64,000 bases of DNA from Ovis canadensis. Taxonomy: Eukaryota; Chordata; Mammalia; Artiodactyla; Bovidae. Below, one piece after another: positions 21,745 to 32,151 of the stretch. The position numbers and the translations under genes are program-made. The stretch covers positions 37,855,001-37,919,000 of the forward strand of contig NC_091262.1 in the NCBI RefSeq assembly GCF_042477335.2. Reading direction: 5' to 3'. How positions within the stretch are numbered: the stretch's first letter is position 1; each line of letters opens with the position of its first letter. Under the pieces are notes generated by a model, which saw only the letters and a program-made list of their open reading frames with translations, had not been told where the DNA came from and searched no databases.

Positions 21745-22069
21745 AAAGGACTAACAAAAATCTTTACACAAATTCTTTCAGACAACAGGAGTTCTTCACT
21801 AGTTCTTCTAAGGCCAACATAACCCTAATACCTAAACCTAACGGAAACATTTGAAAAGAAGAAAAAATACTAAAAATACTAAATAGAAAAAATACTTTTA
21901 AATACCCTTCCTAAAAACAAAGGCAAAATTCCTTTACAAAGCAAATAGTAAACTGAATTCAGGAAGATTGAAAGAAGAAAACATACCATGACCAAATGGG
22001 GTTAATCTCAGGAATAAGTGTTGGGTTCATATCTGAAAATCAATCAGTGTTTTTCACTGTATTAACAGT
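21745..22069 (+). mobile_element. L1 ORF2 fragment, left part
   Basis: RT-region L1 sequence ('tttcagacaacaggagttct', 'gaccaaatggggttaatctc', 'tctgaaaatcaatcagtg'). A CHR SINE interrupts it; the L1 resumes at about 22379. Confidence 0.7.
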
Positions 22070-22378
22070 GTGGAGGCTTCCTTGGTGGTCCAGTGGTTAA
22101 GAAACTTTTGCAGTGTGAGAGATACCCGTTCATGCCCTGGTCTGGGAGGATCCCACAGGCCTGGGAGCCACTGAGCCCATGTGCTACAGCTACTGAGCCC
22201 CCAGGCTGCCACTCCTGAGGCCTGTGCACCTGGAGTCTATGCTCCACAACAAGAGGAGCCACTGCAACGAGAAGCCCACACGGGAAAATCAAGAGTATCC
22301 TCCACTTGCCACAACTAGAGAAAGCCTGTGTGCAGCAACAAAAACCCAGCACAGCCAAAATAGATAAATAGATCTTTA
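22070..22378 (+). mobile_element. CHR-type (tRNA-Glu) SINE
   Basis: Head 'ggcttccttggtggtccagt', a long (cytosine-rich) body with 'acaacaagaggagccactgc', and an A-rich tail before 22378. Inserted into the flanking L1. Confidence 0.88.
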
Positions 22379-22525
22379 AAAACTACGGCAGAAAACATCG
22401 CAATAAAGTAACTATCCTCTAATTAAAAAGTAAAAACACACACAAACCAGTGTAACGGAGAAAAACTATATAGAAAAACTAAACAGCTTAACAGATGCAG
22501 AAAAATAATTTGAACTGACACTTAA
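22379..22525 (+). mobile_element. L1 ORF2 fragment, right part
   Basis: 'cagcttaacagatgcagaaa' continues the L1 region left of the SINE at 22070. Confidence 0.6.
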
Positions 22526-22540
22526 CCCCCTGTAATGAAA

Positions 22541-22735
22541 AGGTGAAAGTTGCTCAATCGTGCCCCAACAGTTTGTGACCCCATGGACTATAGCCTGCCA
22601 GGCTCCTCTGTCCATGGAATTCTCTAGGCAAGAATACTGGAGTGGACTGCCATTTCCTTCTCCAGGGGATCTTCCTGACATAGGGATTGCACCTGGGTCT
22701 CCTCTGTTGTAGGCAGATTCTTTACTGTCTGAAAA
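22541..22735 (-). mobile_element. Bov-tA SINE
   Basis: 'gtgaccccatggactatagc' to 'ggcagattctttactgtctg' in reverse orientation, within intron 1. Confidence 0.92.
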
Positions 22736-24142
22736 AAGTCTCATTTTATCAGGGTAGAAGGGCCCTTCCTCCATATGATGAAGGCCACTCCCTCTTGGAG
22801 TCACATCAGAGATTAGGATAACTGAGGAAGGGACATGAGGGAATGTTTTGGAGCAAGCTAATTTCCATAATCTAGATAGAGGGTTTGGATTTCCCAACTG
22901 TATGCATTTAAAAAAAAACACAAACAAACAAACCAAAAAGCTCTTTGAATGGTACCCTTAAGATTGTTGCACTTCCTTCTTTGGAAATCTTAACATTGAA
23001 ATAAACTGTAAAGAAATATTGAGCTCGAGTTACTGATATAATGCCAATGTATTAAGAGTTGCAGATATGAATTTCATCATAAAAATAAGACACTTAGGAG
23101 AATGGACAGAGCAGGGTGGATAGAGAAAGAAGTATGTGATACACCTAAGTTACAGAACTTAGATGATGAGCATATACGCGTTTAGTGAATGAATCTTACA
23201 ACTTTGTTGGATGTTTGAAACTGTTCGTAACAAAACAGTGAGGGAGAGAGTCTGTGAGAGGAGAACCAGGGAAGAAAGGAAGGCACAGGATTGTGAGGGC
23301 AGGGAAAGGAGAGTCCACCAATTTGGGGTGACTCAGATGAGGCCCAGACTGCGGAAGGGATGATTAGGGGACACATGTGAGCTTAGCTGTCCCCAAATAT
23401 TTAACAGGTTGCATTCTATCTTGTTTAGATCCAGGCAGTTGAACTGGGCTCAGCATAGGCTGTTTCCATTTTAACTTTGTTTTTCTTTCTTTTTTTTCCC
23501 CTCTTAATGTCACTTTCTACTTTAAATCACTCCCAGATTAAAGTTACAAAACTATACAAAACCCTTTGTTTCCTATATCATCTGAAACATAGCTGCTGAC
23601 ATGACAGATCCCATGACTAGACACTTGAATGTATATTTCCCACAAATGAGGACAGTCTCCCCCCAAATGACGATACAATCCTGAACATCAGAACACTATC
23701 ATCAACACATTAATCCTGGTCAAATCCTCAGACTCCAGTGATTTCAGACTGGCCCCATTGTGTCATTTTTAGCACAGAGACTTGGCTGAAAACCCTGTCT
23801 GTTTCTTCTTTGTCCATGTGATTCTGGTATTTTGTGGAACACTGACAGCTTCCTTTTGGGGACAGCTTGTTGGATTAAAGCCACAAGTTCGTTACTCAAT
23901 ATGTGATCCTATATCCTGATTATGAAAAATTGTATGCATGGCAGAACCCTCATTTGTGAAAATGTGTGTATGTGTGTGCATGCACATGTGAGAAAGAAAG
24001 AGAGAGAGTGCCTGAGAGTATTCACACATGTGGTCAAATAGAAGAAGTCAAGACACAAAATACTGGATATCTTCTCTAATCAAGGGGATCTCTGTGGTTT
24101 CTGTATTCTTATAAAAAAAATTTCCTTGCCTATACTTTCTGG

Positions 24143-24350
24143 GCTTCCCAGGTGGTGCTAGTGGTAAAGAACCAGCCTGCCAACACAGGAGATGCAAGAG
24201 ACTGAAGTTTGATCCCTGGGTCAGGAAGATCCCCTGGAGGAGGAAATGGCAACTCACTCCAAAATTCTTCCTGGGAGAATCCCATGGACAGAGGAGCCTG
24301 ATGGGCTAAAGTCCATGGGGTCACAAAGAGTTGGACACATCTGAGCACAT
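24143..24350 (+). mobile_element. Bov-tA SINE
   Basis: 'gggcttcccaggtggtgcta' head through 'ggggtcacaaagagttggac', within intron 1. Confidence 0.92.
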
Positions 24351-24590
24351 ACTTTCTGGAATAAACATATTTTAAGAGGAAAGAATAGAGGGGGAAAAAC
24401 TTAAGTGAAAGTTACTTGCTAGCACAAAAGGCCAAAGGACATACATAAAAAGAATGAGAGTTTAGAGCTGGGAAGAAAGGTCCCAGTTCTGTTTCATTTT
24501 GCAGGTAGTGGTCAAGGAAATGTGGGGTGGATCCTAGAAGGGGTGAGAGTGTGGAAGCCACTCATGCCTCTCCCTGCTTTGTCCCCATAG

Positions 24591-24690
24591 GTCAAACCTA
24601 CTTCAGCCATGTCTGTAAGGAAGGATGAAATTCCCCAGCAGTCATCAGCCCCACTGGAAGGGAGCCTCCAACAGAAGTTATGTCTACCAG
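24591..24690 (+). CDS. TNFRSF10: TNFRSF10-like exon 2 (N-terminal linker)
   Basis: Acceptor 'ccccatag' precedes 24591 and donor 'gtagat' follows 24690. The exon enters in phase 0, matching exon 1, and leaves in phase 1. It encodes 33 residues rich in Ser, Gln and Pro and ends 'QQKLCLP', the usual lead-in to the first cysteine-rich domain. No stop in the coding frame. Confidence 0.85.
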
Positions 24691-24727
24691 GTAGATTCTA
24701 AGACTGGTCTCCAACCCTTGTCTCCAT

Positions 24728-25068
24728 GCATATGGGTTTATTTTTGGCTGTGCTGAGGCTTTGCTGCTGCATGGGCTCTCTCTAGTTGTGGAGAGTGGGG
24801 CCTCCTCTCCGGTTGCGGTGCTTGAGCTTCTCCCTGGGGAAGCTTCTCTTGTTGCCGAGCAGAGGCTCTCGGGCGCATGGGCTTCAGGAGTCGCAGCAGG
24901 TGTGCTCAGCAGTTGTGGCTCCCGAGCTGCAGAGCCCAGGCTCAGGATTTGTGACACCTGGGCTCAGCTGCTCCACAGCATGTGGGATCTTTCCAGACCA
25001 GGGATTGAACCCATGTATTCTGCATAGGCAGGCAGATTCTTTCCCTCTGAGCCACCAGGGAAGCCCCT
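24728..25068 (-). mobile_element. CHR-type SINE in intron 2
   Basis: Reverse-oriented: 'tttatttttggctgtgctga' at its tail side and 'gagccaccagggaagcccc' at its head. Long open frames here (24598-24957 minus, 24761-25070 plus) come from this SINE or overlap exon 2 antisense. Confidence 0.92.
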
Positions 25069-25314
25069 GACCTTTCTTTTTACTGTTTAATGTGCCAGCT
25101 GTGAATGTGACTTGGATGTGTGGCTTGTCATATATTTCTGTTGGCAGTACTGGTCTAGGGTATGTGTTAGACGAAGAATCAAAAGATGAAAGCCCGGTTG
25201 AGGAGAGTTCCCCTTGTGGATTCCACAGATGGCCAAAAGAGGCCTCCCCAGCCACACTGCCAGCCTCAGGGAATCCTGTGGGGTTTACTCACCAGCTTTT
25301 CCCTTCCTTCCCAG

Positions 25315-25428
25315 GATTCTATATGGGAGAAGCCAGTGGAGGTTGTGCCCCGTGCACTGATGGGACAGACTACACCAATCATTCAAACACCCTCCCTTCT
25401 TGCCTACCTTGCATGACTTGCAAATCAG
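25315..25428 (+). CDS. TNFRSF10: TNFRSF10-like exon 3 (first cysteine-rich domain)
   Basis: Acceptor 'ccttcccag' and donor 'gtacag'; phase 1 in, phase 1 out. Encodes 38 residues with the TRAIL-receptor pattern C-x2-C ... DY-x2-H-x-N ... CL-x-C-x2-C, seen as 'GCAPCTDGTDYTNHSN' then 'CLPCMTC'. All expected cysteines are present and the frame is open. The asparagine in 'NHSN' creates a possible N-glycosylation site (NHS). Confidence 0.93.
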
Positions 25429-26070
25429 GTACAGAACCTGTGGTCCCTGTGCCTGCGGTTAGGGTGCTGGGTGATGAGATGGGATTTAAATGGGACGAGG
25501 AGTCAGAAACCTGATTTCCAGCCCAGCTAGGTCTTCAGCTTGTCTTAGGTCAGTAAAATAAATGAAAACAGAAGTTATTTGCATAACGCATGCCAACTGG
25601 TAGGGAAGTCTTTCAGAACATCAGCTGGAAAGAGGGGAATACCGTGTCCCTTGATGGAGGGGGCTGGATGGTAACAGTGCAGAAGGCCTGGGGGAGTAGG
25701 GCAGGGCTGGGTTTGAGCTGTGTGATGTGTCTGATCCTGGGCTAGGCTCCTGTGGGCGCCATGCCCTCTGCTTTGGGGTCTCAGCCTCTCTCAGCCTTCA
25801 TGACCTGAGGTCCCTCTGCCTCTCCAGCAAGGCATCACCCGTTGGGACAACAAGGGTTCCTCTCCATCCACAGCATCTCAGATTACACCTCACCCCACCC
25901 CACTTCTTGCTCCTCATTTGTGATCTAAAACATTTTTCTTCCCAACCCTGATGCAATCCGTAATGATGCCCAGTCCCTTTTGTATGCCTCTGTTGGTGAC
26001 ACGTGAACAGTGGCTGTTCTATGAATGGTCTATGTGTGTTGCCACAGAAAATGACCCCAAAATTACTTAA

Positions 26071-26324
26071 AAAAAGATTAATGCATTTATTTTTGGCTGT
26101 TTGGGGTCTTTGTTGCGGAACAAGGGCTTTCTCTAGTTGTGGTGAGGGGGGCTGCTCCGTGCTGCTTCTCATCGTGGTGCACAGGCCCTAGAGCACAGGA
26201 GCAGTAGCTGTGGCTCCCAGGCTTAGCTGCCCCGCAACATGTGGGGTCTTCCCAGACCAGCGATGCAACCTGTGTCCCCTGCTTTGACAGGCGGATTCTT
26301 AACCACTGGACCAGCCAGGAAGCC
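26071..26324 (-). mobile_element. CHR-type SINE in intron 3
   Basis: 'tttatttttggctgtttggg' to 'ggaccagccaggaagccct' in reverse orientation. Confidence 0.92.
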
Positions 26325-26430
26325 CTCCGAATTACTTCTTGAACTGAGTGGATGGAGATCTGGGTGGTGAAGAAGGGGTGAGAGACATATGAGGGAAACA
26401 CACCCTCAAAACCTTATCTTTGGTCTCTAG

Positions 26431-26542
26431 GAGAAGAAGAAAAAAATTGCTGCACCCCCACCAAGGACACTGAGTGTCAGTGCAAACCTGGCCCTTTCCG
26501 TGGAGAAGATGCACCCGAATTCTGTCAAAAATGCAGCACCAG
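26431..26542 (+). CDS. TNFRSF10: TNFRSF10-like exon 4 (second cysteine-rich domain)
   Basis: Acceptor 'ggtctctag', donor 'gtgaga'; phase 1 in, phase 2 out. Encodes 'CCTPTKDTECQCKPGPFRG' and 'EFCQKCS', the second TRAIL-receptor cysteine-rich module. One extra cysteine directly precedes the first canonical one ('NCCTPT'). Frame open. Confidence 0.93.
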
Positions 26543-27348
26543 GTGAGACACAGGAGCCTGGGGGGCTTCCAAGCCACAGGACACCCCAGTTTCCTTGTAT
26601 CCATTTCTCTCCCCTGCTTCCGTGAAGCCCCTCCCACCTCTCAGAGCTCCCTTGTGCCTGTGGGGTCACCACTGTTTGTCCTGCACGGCTTTCTCAGTGG
26701 CCCCTTCCCACGTCTCCTTGGGAAGGGCCTAGAAAGACGGAAGTGCTGACAGCAGACAGAAGTCATGATGAGGCCACGTGTGTGCTCCTTCAAGGTTCCT
26801 ATAAAACCGGACTCAACTCGACAGGCCTCACACCCAGCCCCTTGTTCCCCAGTAGCACCTGAATCTTTCCTATTTGGGGACTCAGGGGCCAGTAGTAATT
26901 CACTATCCTCTGATGCTCCAGTGTTGGCTGAGATTGGTAGGAAGAGTCAACAGGTGGATGAGAGGGCCTCGTAGTCAAGTTTGACTGGAGGATGAGTCAA
27001 ACTTGTGCCCACACTCTTCTGATCTTGACCTGGATGAGGCACCCTCCCCCCATCACAGAGCTTTGCATGCAGCCCAGGGAGGCCAGGCGGGCCTTGCAGA
27101 GGAAGCTGAGCTCCTGAAGGACAGCTCTGAACACTCAGTAGGAGCCTGGGGGCCGCAGTACGCAATCCTGGATCCTTCTCCCACCCAGTGAGGGGGAGTG
27201 AGGGGACCCTCCCCTGCAGACAGCAAGAGCCTGTCCCCCCTCCACTGTCTTGTCAGGGGATCCAGGATGGGAGGCTGCCCCCTCTTTCTCCTCATCCAGC
27301 CAGCTGTCCCTGATGGGTCCCCTAGATCATCCCTGTGTCTGTACCCAG

Positions 27349-27422
27349 GTGCCCTGATGGGAAGGTCATGGTCACGCATTGTACCCCCTGGAGCAACATC
27401 AAGTGTGTGGACCAAGAATCAG
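27349..27422 (+). CDS. TNFRSF10: TNFRSF10-like exon 5 (end of cysteine-rich region)
   Basis: Acceptor 'tgtacccag', donor 'gtaccc'; phase 2 in, phase 1 out. Encodes 'CPDGKVMVTHCTPWSNIKC', closely matching the third part of TRAIL-receptor ectodomains, including the diagnostic 'CTPWS'. Frame open. Confidence 0.93.
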
Positions 27423-27485
27423 GTACCCTGGCCCATGGGGAGGCCCCAGTTCCTGGAGAGCTAGGAACTCCCTCTCCCTCCTCAG

Positions 27486-27566
27486 GCACTTCAAGGCTGG
27501 TGATTAGAATTGTATCTGGAATCACCATTGTCCTAGTCGGATGTGTGGTATGGTACTTCTTTAACG
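27486..27566 (+). CDS. TNFRSF10: TNFRSF10-like exon 6 (transmembrane segment)
   Basis: Acceptor 'ccctcctcag', donor 'gtgagg'; phase 1 in, phase 1 out. Encodes 'GTSRLVIRIVSGITIVLVGC' followed by VVWYFFN, a single hydrophobic helix. Only about ten residues separate the last ectodomain cysteine from the membrane, so the Thr/Ser/Pro stalk common in human relatives is absent or reduced. Confidence 0.88.
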
Positions 27567-28008
27567 GTGAGGATCTAGAAGGGAAGGAGGAGGTGCTGGC
27601 TCCCTCCTCCATCTCCCCAATCCTCCTGTTCCTCCTGGCTTGTCTCTGATCTTGTTCCCCAGGAAACCCTTCCCACTTCACCTGGTCCTACAAAACCGTG
27701 ATCACATCGGGCCCCCAACTCAGCTGACGGTCCCCTCTTCCCCCTGGCCGAGTCTGGTGGGAGGAGGCAGGAGAAGAGGGTGGTTCAGTAGCACTGCACA
27801 GAGATTTTACATGGGTTTCATTTTACTTCATTTTCTCCCTTCTCGTCTCCTCCCCGAGGGTTCTCCGGACTCAGAATGTCCCGCTTGCAGTCACAGGCCC
27901 GGGGCTCTTTGTTCAGCGTCTGAGCCCCCAGCCTGCACCCTGTCCCTAGGAAGGGAGGTGCGGCAAGAGGGCCCTCCCCACCACTCAGTGGCTGTCTCTT
28001 TCTTCTAG

Positions 28009-28120
28009 GGCTCTGATGAGTGCTGGCACAAGGTGATCGGTTTCTCCAGCATCTGGCCGCATCAGACCCTCAGTAACAGCTTCCGCCCCACAACAAGGCC
28101 CAGGGTGGACGTGGTCCTCG
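28009..28120 (+). pseudogene. TNFRSF10: Candidate TNFRSF10-like exon 7, frame-broken
   Basis: Preceded by the acceptor 'tttcttctag'. The best-matching frame contains 'HQTLSN', like the membrane-proximal cytoplasmic part of TRAIL receptors. Entered in phase 1 from exon 6 it reads straight into TGA. Length is 112 bases, one more than the multiple of three needed to link exons 6 and 8, consistent with a one-base (G) gain at its start. The donor ('cg|gtttgt') is weak. It may be skipped or not an exon at all. Confidence 0.4.
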
Positions 28121-28597
28121 GTTTGTCCTATGCTGTTTTCCCTGACTCCCTCAACTGGCCTGAGGGCTCTAGGCTGAATGTAGGAGGGAGACTGGCCTGC
28201 TGAGAGCTGGCCTAAGGCTGCTTGGCAGCACTGGCCCTGTCCTTACTGTTTGAGACACCCTCACTCTGCAGCCCCGGGGCGTGGGGGGTGTCAGGCAGGG
28301 GTACTCAGTTCCCCTTAGCATCACACCAGAGTCTGGGTGCCATCAGCAGAGCCCAGATGTGCTGAGTCTCTGCCCACCTGGGGGACACAGCACAGGAGTA
28401 GGTGGTAAGGCAGAACCCACTGTGTCCCCCCAGAAGCTGTAAGGGTTTGTGGGTTTGTGACTCCTGGGTCAGTGCCTTGCTTTCTCAAGGCCCTTTTCTG
28501 GCGCTTATGTCCCCCAAGAGTGTCTGGGGCTCTGGCCCATGCACACAACAACAGGCTGACCCATGGAGATTCACTTTCCATTCTGGTCCCTTGGCAG

Positions 28598-28656
28598 GAA
28601 GAGAAGGTGACAGGATAACCCCTAGTCCCGAGATGCAGCAGGCAGGCTGTCTGCTG
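28598..28656 (+). CDS. TNFRSF10: TNFRSF10-like exon 8 (cytoplasmic linker)
   Basis: Acceptor 'cccttggcag', donor 'gtgagt'; phase 1 in, phase 0 out. It is open when joined directly to exon 6 and encodes 'REGDRITPSPEMQQAGCLL', whose 'SPE...CLL' end resembles the linker before the death domain in TRAIL receptors. Confidence 0.75.
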
Positions 28657-29067
28657 GTGAGTGTGGGGCTCTGGCCCTTCCGCTTGCTTGGGACCGTGGT
28701 AGAGACAGGGAGCGGCAATGGGTCAGGTCTCCTCTCCTCTGGGGAGGTGGTGATGGAGGGAGACCAGGGCATGGAGGGGAGGGCGCCCCACCCCCTGTTC
28801 TGGTCCACCGGCAGCTCTGATGCTGTTTATCATCTGTCTTGTCACCACATCCCGCGTCTAGACCAGGGCAACCGAAGGGTGATCACTCCTCCCATGACTG
28901 ACCCAGTGATGGAGTCAGAGCTGCGTAATATTTTTCTGTGTGACTGTTACATACTTTTAAGCCATTCCTCATCATAGTAGGAATTTCACATTTTTTTGAA
29001 AGTATTATTAAGTTGAATCTACTTGAAGTAAAATTTTTGTCAACATGTAGAAGTATTTTCACTATGT

Positions 29068-29095
29068 ATATGTGTGTGTGTGTGTGTATATATAC
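29068..29095. repeat. TG/TA microsatellite
   Basis: (TG)n followed by 'tatatata', next to a truncated Bov-tA. A short (AC)n tract lies at about 29218-29231. Confidence 0.85.
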
Positions 29096-29200
29096 ACTCC
29101 AGTATTCTTGCCTGGAGAATCCCCATGGACAGAGGAGCCCAGCAGGCTACAGTCTAGGGGGTCGCAAAGAGTCAGACATGACTGAGTGACTAAACGTCTA
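29096..29200 (+). mobile_element. Bov-tA SINE 3' part
   Basis: 'cactccagtattcttgcctg' to 'tgactgagtgactaaac'; the tRNA-like head is missing. The rest of the intron between exons 8 and 9 (28657-29765) shows no other recognisable feature. Confidence 0.88.
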
Positions 29201-29765
29201 TATAGATTATATGTTTACACACACACACACAGAGACGTTTACAGTTTGGAGTCGTATCATTTCAATAGCTTGGATGTTTTTGAGTATTACCTTAATTTAT
29301 AAATTAATCTAGGAGGAATTGAGATCTTTTAGCTATTCTATATTTTTCTTATGAAAAAAGTTAGCATTTTAACTTAAGAGTTTTATAATACCTCAACTCC
29401 ATGTGTGTTTTTCTTTGGTAAATTGCTCATTTCTTGTTGAGGCTGTGTCTTTGTATTACAATGTTCTATAACCTTATGAGTTTATCCAACTCATATCTCA
29501 TTATAGAATTTATTGTCATCATTTTTAACATTCATCCTTCCACACATTCACATTTAAGTATTATTGTTGAACCATTAGATTTTATAAGAATACAATCATA
29601 TATAAAATAATGACCCTTTTGTTCGCTCCCTTCAAAGATCCTGCATGGGTTTTGTTTTGCTTATGGCTGCATCTGCCAGAATTTCAGAACAATGTTTACT
29701 AGGCTCAGTTCTGTAATCTAGGACTCCCGGTTAAGACCAAGGCTGCTCTCCATTGTGTTTTACAG

Positions 29766-29832
29766 GAACCAGCAGCACCTGAAGGATCTCGGCGGAGAAG
29801 ATGGCTGCTGGTTCCAACAGACGCCACTCACA
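29766..29832 (+). CDS. TNFRSF10: TNFRSF10-like exon 9 (pre-death-domain linker)
   Basis: Acceptor 'tgttttacag', donor 'gtgagt'; phase 0 in, phase 1 out. Encodes 'EPAAPEGSRRRRWLLVPTDA', strongly like the basic 'RRRLLVPA' linker just before the death domain of human TRAIL receptors. Frame open. Confidence 0.9.
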
Positions 29833-30177
29833 GTGAGTGTTTTGTTCCTGGGCAGTGGATCAGGAGTGGAGGGAGGAGGGACACTGTCCTAATTTCTATC
29901 TCCATAGCTGTTAGGGCAACTCAGAGAGGGGATGGCTTGTCCCTGAACCATCAGGACTCTAATTCCCTCCCTCCCCCCTCCTCTTTTTCCCACCCTGCAC
30001 CCCTCTGTCCTCTAACAGTGGCCCCCATCACCTCCCTGTCCTTCCCTCCTCCACCATCCTCTCTCCTCCCTGGTTGCTCAGGGCCGGGTTGACCCGCTCT
30101 GAGACATCTGAGAGGTTGTGCTGTCCAGCAGGGCACCCACTGGCCCAGGGAGGCTGTGGAGCCCCTGTCCATGCATT

Positions 30178-30392
30178 TGAAGTCTCTTGAATCATGTCCA
30201 ACTCTTTGCAACCCCATGGACTGTAGCCTGCCAGGCTCCTTAGTCCATGGGATTCTCCAGGCAAGAATACTGGAGTGGGTTACCATGCCCTCCTCGAGGG
30301 ATCATTCCAACCCAGGGATCAAACCCACATCTTACATCTCCTGCATTAGCAAGCAGGTTCTTTACCACTGGCACCGCCTGGGAAGGCCCATG
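30178..30392 (-). mobile_element. Bov-tA SINE
   Basis: 'gcaaccccatggactgtagc' to 'cgcctgggaaggccc' in reverse, in the last intron. Confidence 0.92.
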
Positions 30393-30504
30393 GAGCACCT
30401 GAACTGTGGCTAAACCTGATGAGCTGTAGTATATAACTCGATACTGTAGTTCAAGGAGTTGGTAGAAAAAAGGACTGTAATTTGTCTCCTTAACAGGTTG
30501 TCTT

Positions 30505-30518
30505 TTTTTTTTTTTTTG
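30505..30518. repeat. Poly(T) tract
   Basis: About 14 T, just left of a plus-strand Bov-tA. Confidence 0.8.
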
Positions 30519-30540
30519 TACATTGATTACATGTTGAGGG

Positions 30541-30740
30541 GCTTCCCTGGCGGTTCAGATGGTAAAAAATTTGCCTGTAATGCAAGAGAACAGGGTTCAG
30601 TCCTGGGGTCAGGAAGATCCCCTGGAGAAGGGAATGGCAACCCACTCCAGTATTCTTGCCTGGAGAATCTCATGGACAGAGATGCCTGACCAGCCACAGT
30701 CCATGAAGTCACAGTCAGACACACAACTGAGCAACTACAT
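30541..30740 (+). mobile_element. Bov-tA SINE
   Basis: 'gcttccctggcggttcagat' head through 'gaagtcacagtcagacaca'. Confidence 0.92.
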
Positions 30741-30759
30741 ATTGCAGTGAAAAAAATTT

Positions 30760-31060
30760 TTAACTTACTTTTAATTGGAGGATAATTGCTTCACAATGCT
30801 GTGCTTGTTTCTGCTGTACAGCAACATGAACCAGCCATAGGTACACATATATCCCCTCCCTCTTGAGCCTCATTCCAACGCCCCCATCCCACCTCCCTTA
30901 GGTTATCACACAGCACCAGATTGAGCTCTCTGTTATAAAGCAACTTCCCATTAGCTATCTATATTACATATTGAAATGAAATTTTTTAGAATACTTTGAA
31001 TTAGTACCATATTTTATGAAAACTAGTATTGTTATTTTTCATGTTTTCAGTGTAACTGTT
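30760..31060 (-). mobile_element. L1 3'-end fragment
   Basis: 'tttaattggaggataattgc' and 'ctgtacagcaacatgaacca' are the reverse complement of the ruminant L1 3' end. The following 31061-31715 is unassigned intron sequence. Confidence 0.7.
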
Positions 31061-31715
31061 AGAGAATATAAACTTGTGTTGGGTGCCCTCCTTATGTACT
31101 GTGGATGGTGGTGTGCACAGCATTTCACACACACGGCACTGAATCCGCAGCACAGTCCATGAGGCGGGTGGTGGTTGCTCCATTTTATGATTAAATTCTT
31201 GCTCAGAGTCTGTCCCCATCCAGCTCTACCACAGCGTCAGGCAGTGAGGCCGAGCGGGGTGTGAGGCCGGAGACCTTCCTCCCTCCAGGCCTCGGCTTTG
31301 TCCCCAGTGCAGAGGGGGCAGCCAGGGGGCCTCACCCTCCTGAGAAAGGCAGGTGCCCTCCTCTGAGGTCTGTTGCCCCTTGCTGTCCCACCCTCTGTCT
31401 CCTATCACAGATGCCTTCTCCCTCTGTGACAGCAGTCTCCTCTTCCAGATGGGCCCTCAACCCCTGCTTAGGGCAGGACTCTCTGCTGACCTGGACTGCC
31501 CCCAGCTGCTCTGGGTGCTGGCGAAGTCCAATGCCCAGTGCCCGTGTGGCTTGTTTCTCTGCTGCTGGGAAGCAGGTCAGGGGCGCAGAGCAGCAGGCTT
31601 ACCAGCAGGGGGAGCTCCTCGGGTTCCCATCCTGAAGTGAAGGCCTGAATTGAGGGTCCTCTGCCTTTGTGAAAGCCTGTTCCAACTCTGTCTCTGTGAC
31701 TTTCCCCCAACCTAG

Positions 31716-31988
31716 GCCTGAAGCTATTCTTCAGTGACTTTGCAGCTATCTTTTCCTTGTGACTTCTGTGATTCGCTCCTGAGGCAGTTGGGCCTCACAT
31801 GAAATGAGATCCTTGTGGGCAGAGAATAGGCCTGGGTCTCTCCAGATGCCTTGTGTGAAATACTGCCAGTCACCAAGAAGGGACAGAGGACCTCAGTCAA
31901 CACCCTGATGGATGCCTTGGAAATGCTGGGGCAAAGAGTGACAAAAGAGACCATTCAAGAGGGCCTGCTGAACTCAGGAAAGTATTAA
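31716..31988 (+). pseudogene. TNFRSF10: TNFRSF10-like last exon, broken death domain
   Basis: Acceptor 'ccccaacctag'. Entered in phase 1 the frame gives 'LKLFFSDFAAIFSL' (start of the death domain), then TGA at 31760-31762. The remaining death-domain similarity continues one frame over ('SLLRQLGLT', then 'NEILVG', then 'LMDALEMLGQRVTKETIQEG' and 'LLNSGKY' with TAA at 31986-31988). That frame has two more stops, TGA 31800-31802 and TAG 31827-31829. A one-base gain near 31757-31759 explains the first break. No functional death domain can be made. Confidence 0.88.
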
Positions 31989-32151
31989 CATGTTTATGAA
32001 GAAAGTGAGACAGGCTCTGCTGTGCCCTGACTGAGGACCTCAGTCTTTCAGTTCAGGACACACTCCTAATAGGCTTCTAGTTTTTATGTGTATTTGTTTG
32101 AAATCTGTCATTCATGTTAATATGCATGCATTTAATGATGTAACTTATAAT
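31989..32151 (+). other. Presumed 3' UTR of the TNFRSF10-like locus
   Basis: Sequence after the ancestral stop; no clear polyadenylation signal was recognised before the next SINE. Confidence 0.35.

Larger units (their letters stand above)
20431..24590 (+). other. TNFRSF10-like intron 1
   Basis: Intron of about 4.2 kb by exon matching. It contains a Bov-A2 fragment, L1 pieces, a CHR SINE and two Bov-tA SINEs listed separately. 20640-20985 is a pyrimidine-rich unassigned stretch. 21080-21344 and 22735-24140 (with a TG-rich patch at 23958-23990) show nothing recognisable. Confidence 0.7.
20275..31988 (+). pseudogene. TNFRSF10: TRAIL receptor (TNFRSF10 family) locus, decoy-like or pseudogene
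   Basis: Multi-exon TNF-receptor-family locus: signal peptide, N-terminal linker, two-plus cysteine-rich domains, transmembrane segment, cytoplasmic linker and death domain. TRAIL receptors bind TNFSF10 at the cell surface; the death domain recruits FADD to start apoptosis, and decoy members lack it. Exons 1-6, 8 and 9 join with consistent phases (0, 1, 1, 2, 1, 1, 0, 1) and GT/AG borders. In the death-domain exon the incoming frame stops at TGA 31760-31762. Exon 7 carries a stop at its start, and exon 1 has no in-frame ATG. Skipping exon 7 predicts ligand-binding and membrane parts with about 58 cytoplasmic residues and no death domain, an architecture like the human decoy TNFRSF10D. Whether it is translated is unknown. 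I cannot tell which human paralogue is closest. Confidence 0.88.

Noticed and set aside
24598..25070. Frames of 88-119 codons on both strands
   Set aside because: Derived from the CHR SINE in intron 2 and antisense of exon 2.
27640..28008. A further receptor exon after the 'ttgttccccag' acceptor at about 27662
   Set aside because: Its translation does not resemble any TRAIL-receptor segment in the phase required, and no good donor is seen.
28402..28977. 191-codon plus-strand frame as an independent gene
   Set aside because: No domain outside the 59-base stretch that is exon 8 of the TRAIL-receptor locus; the rest is intron.
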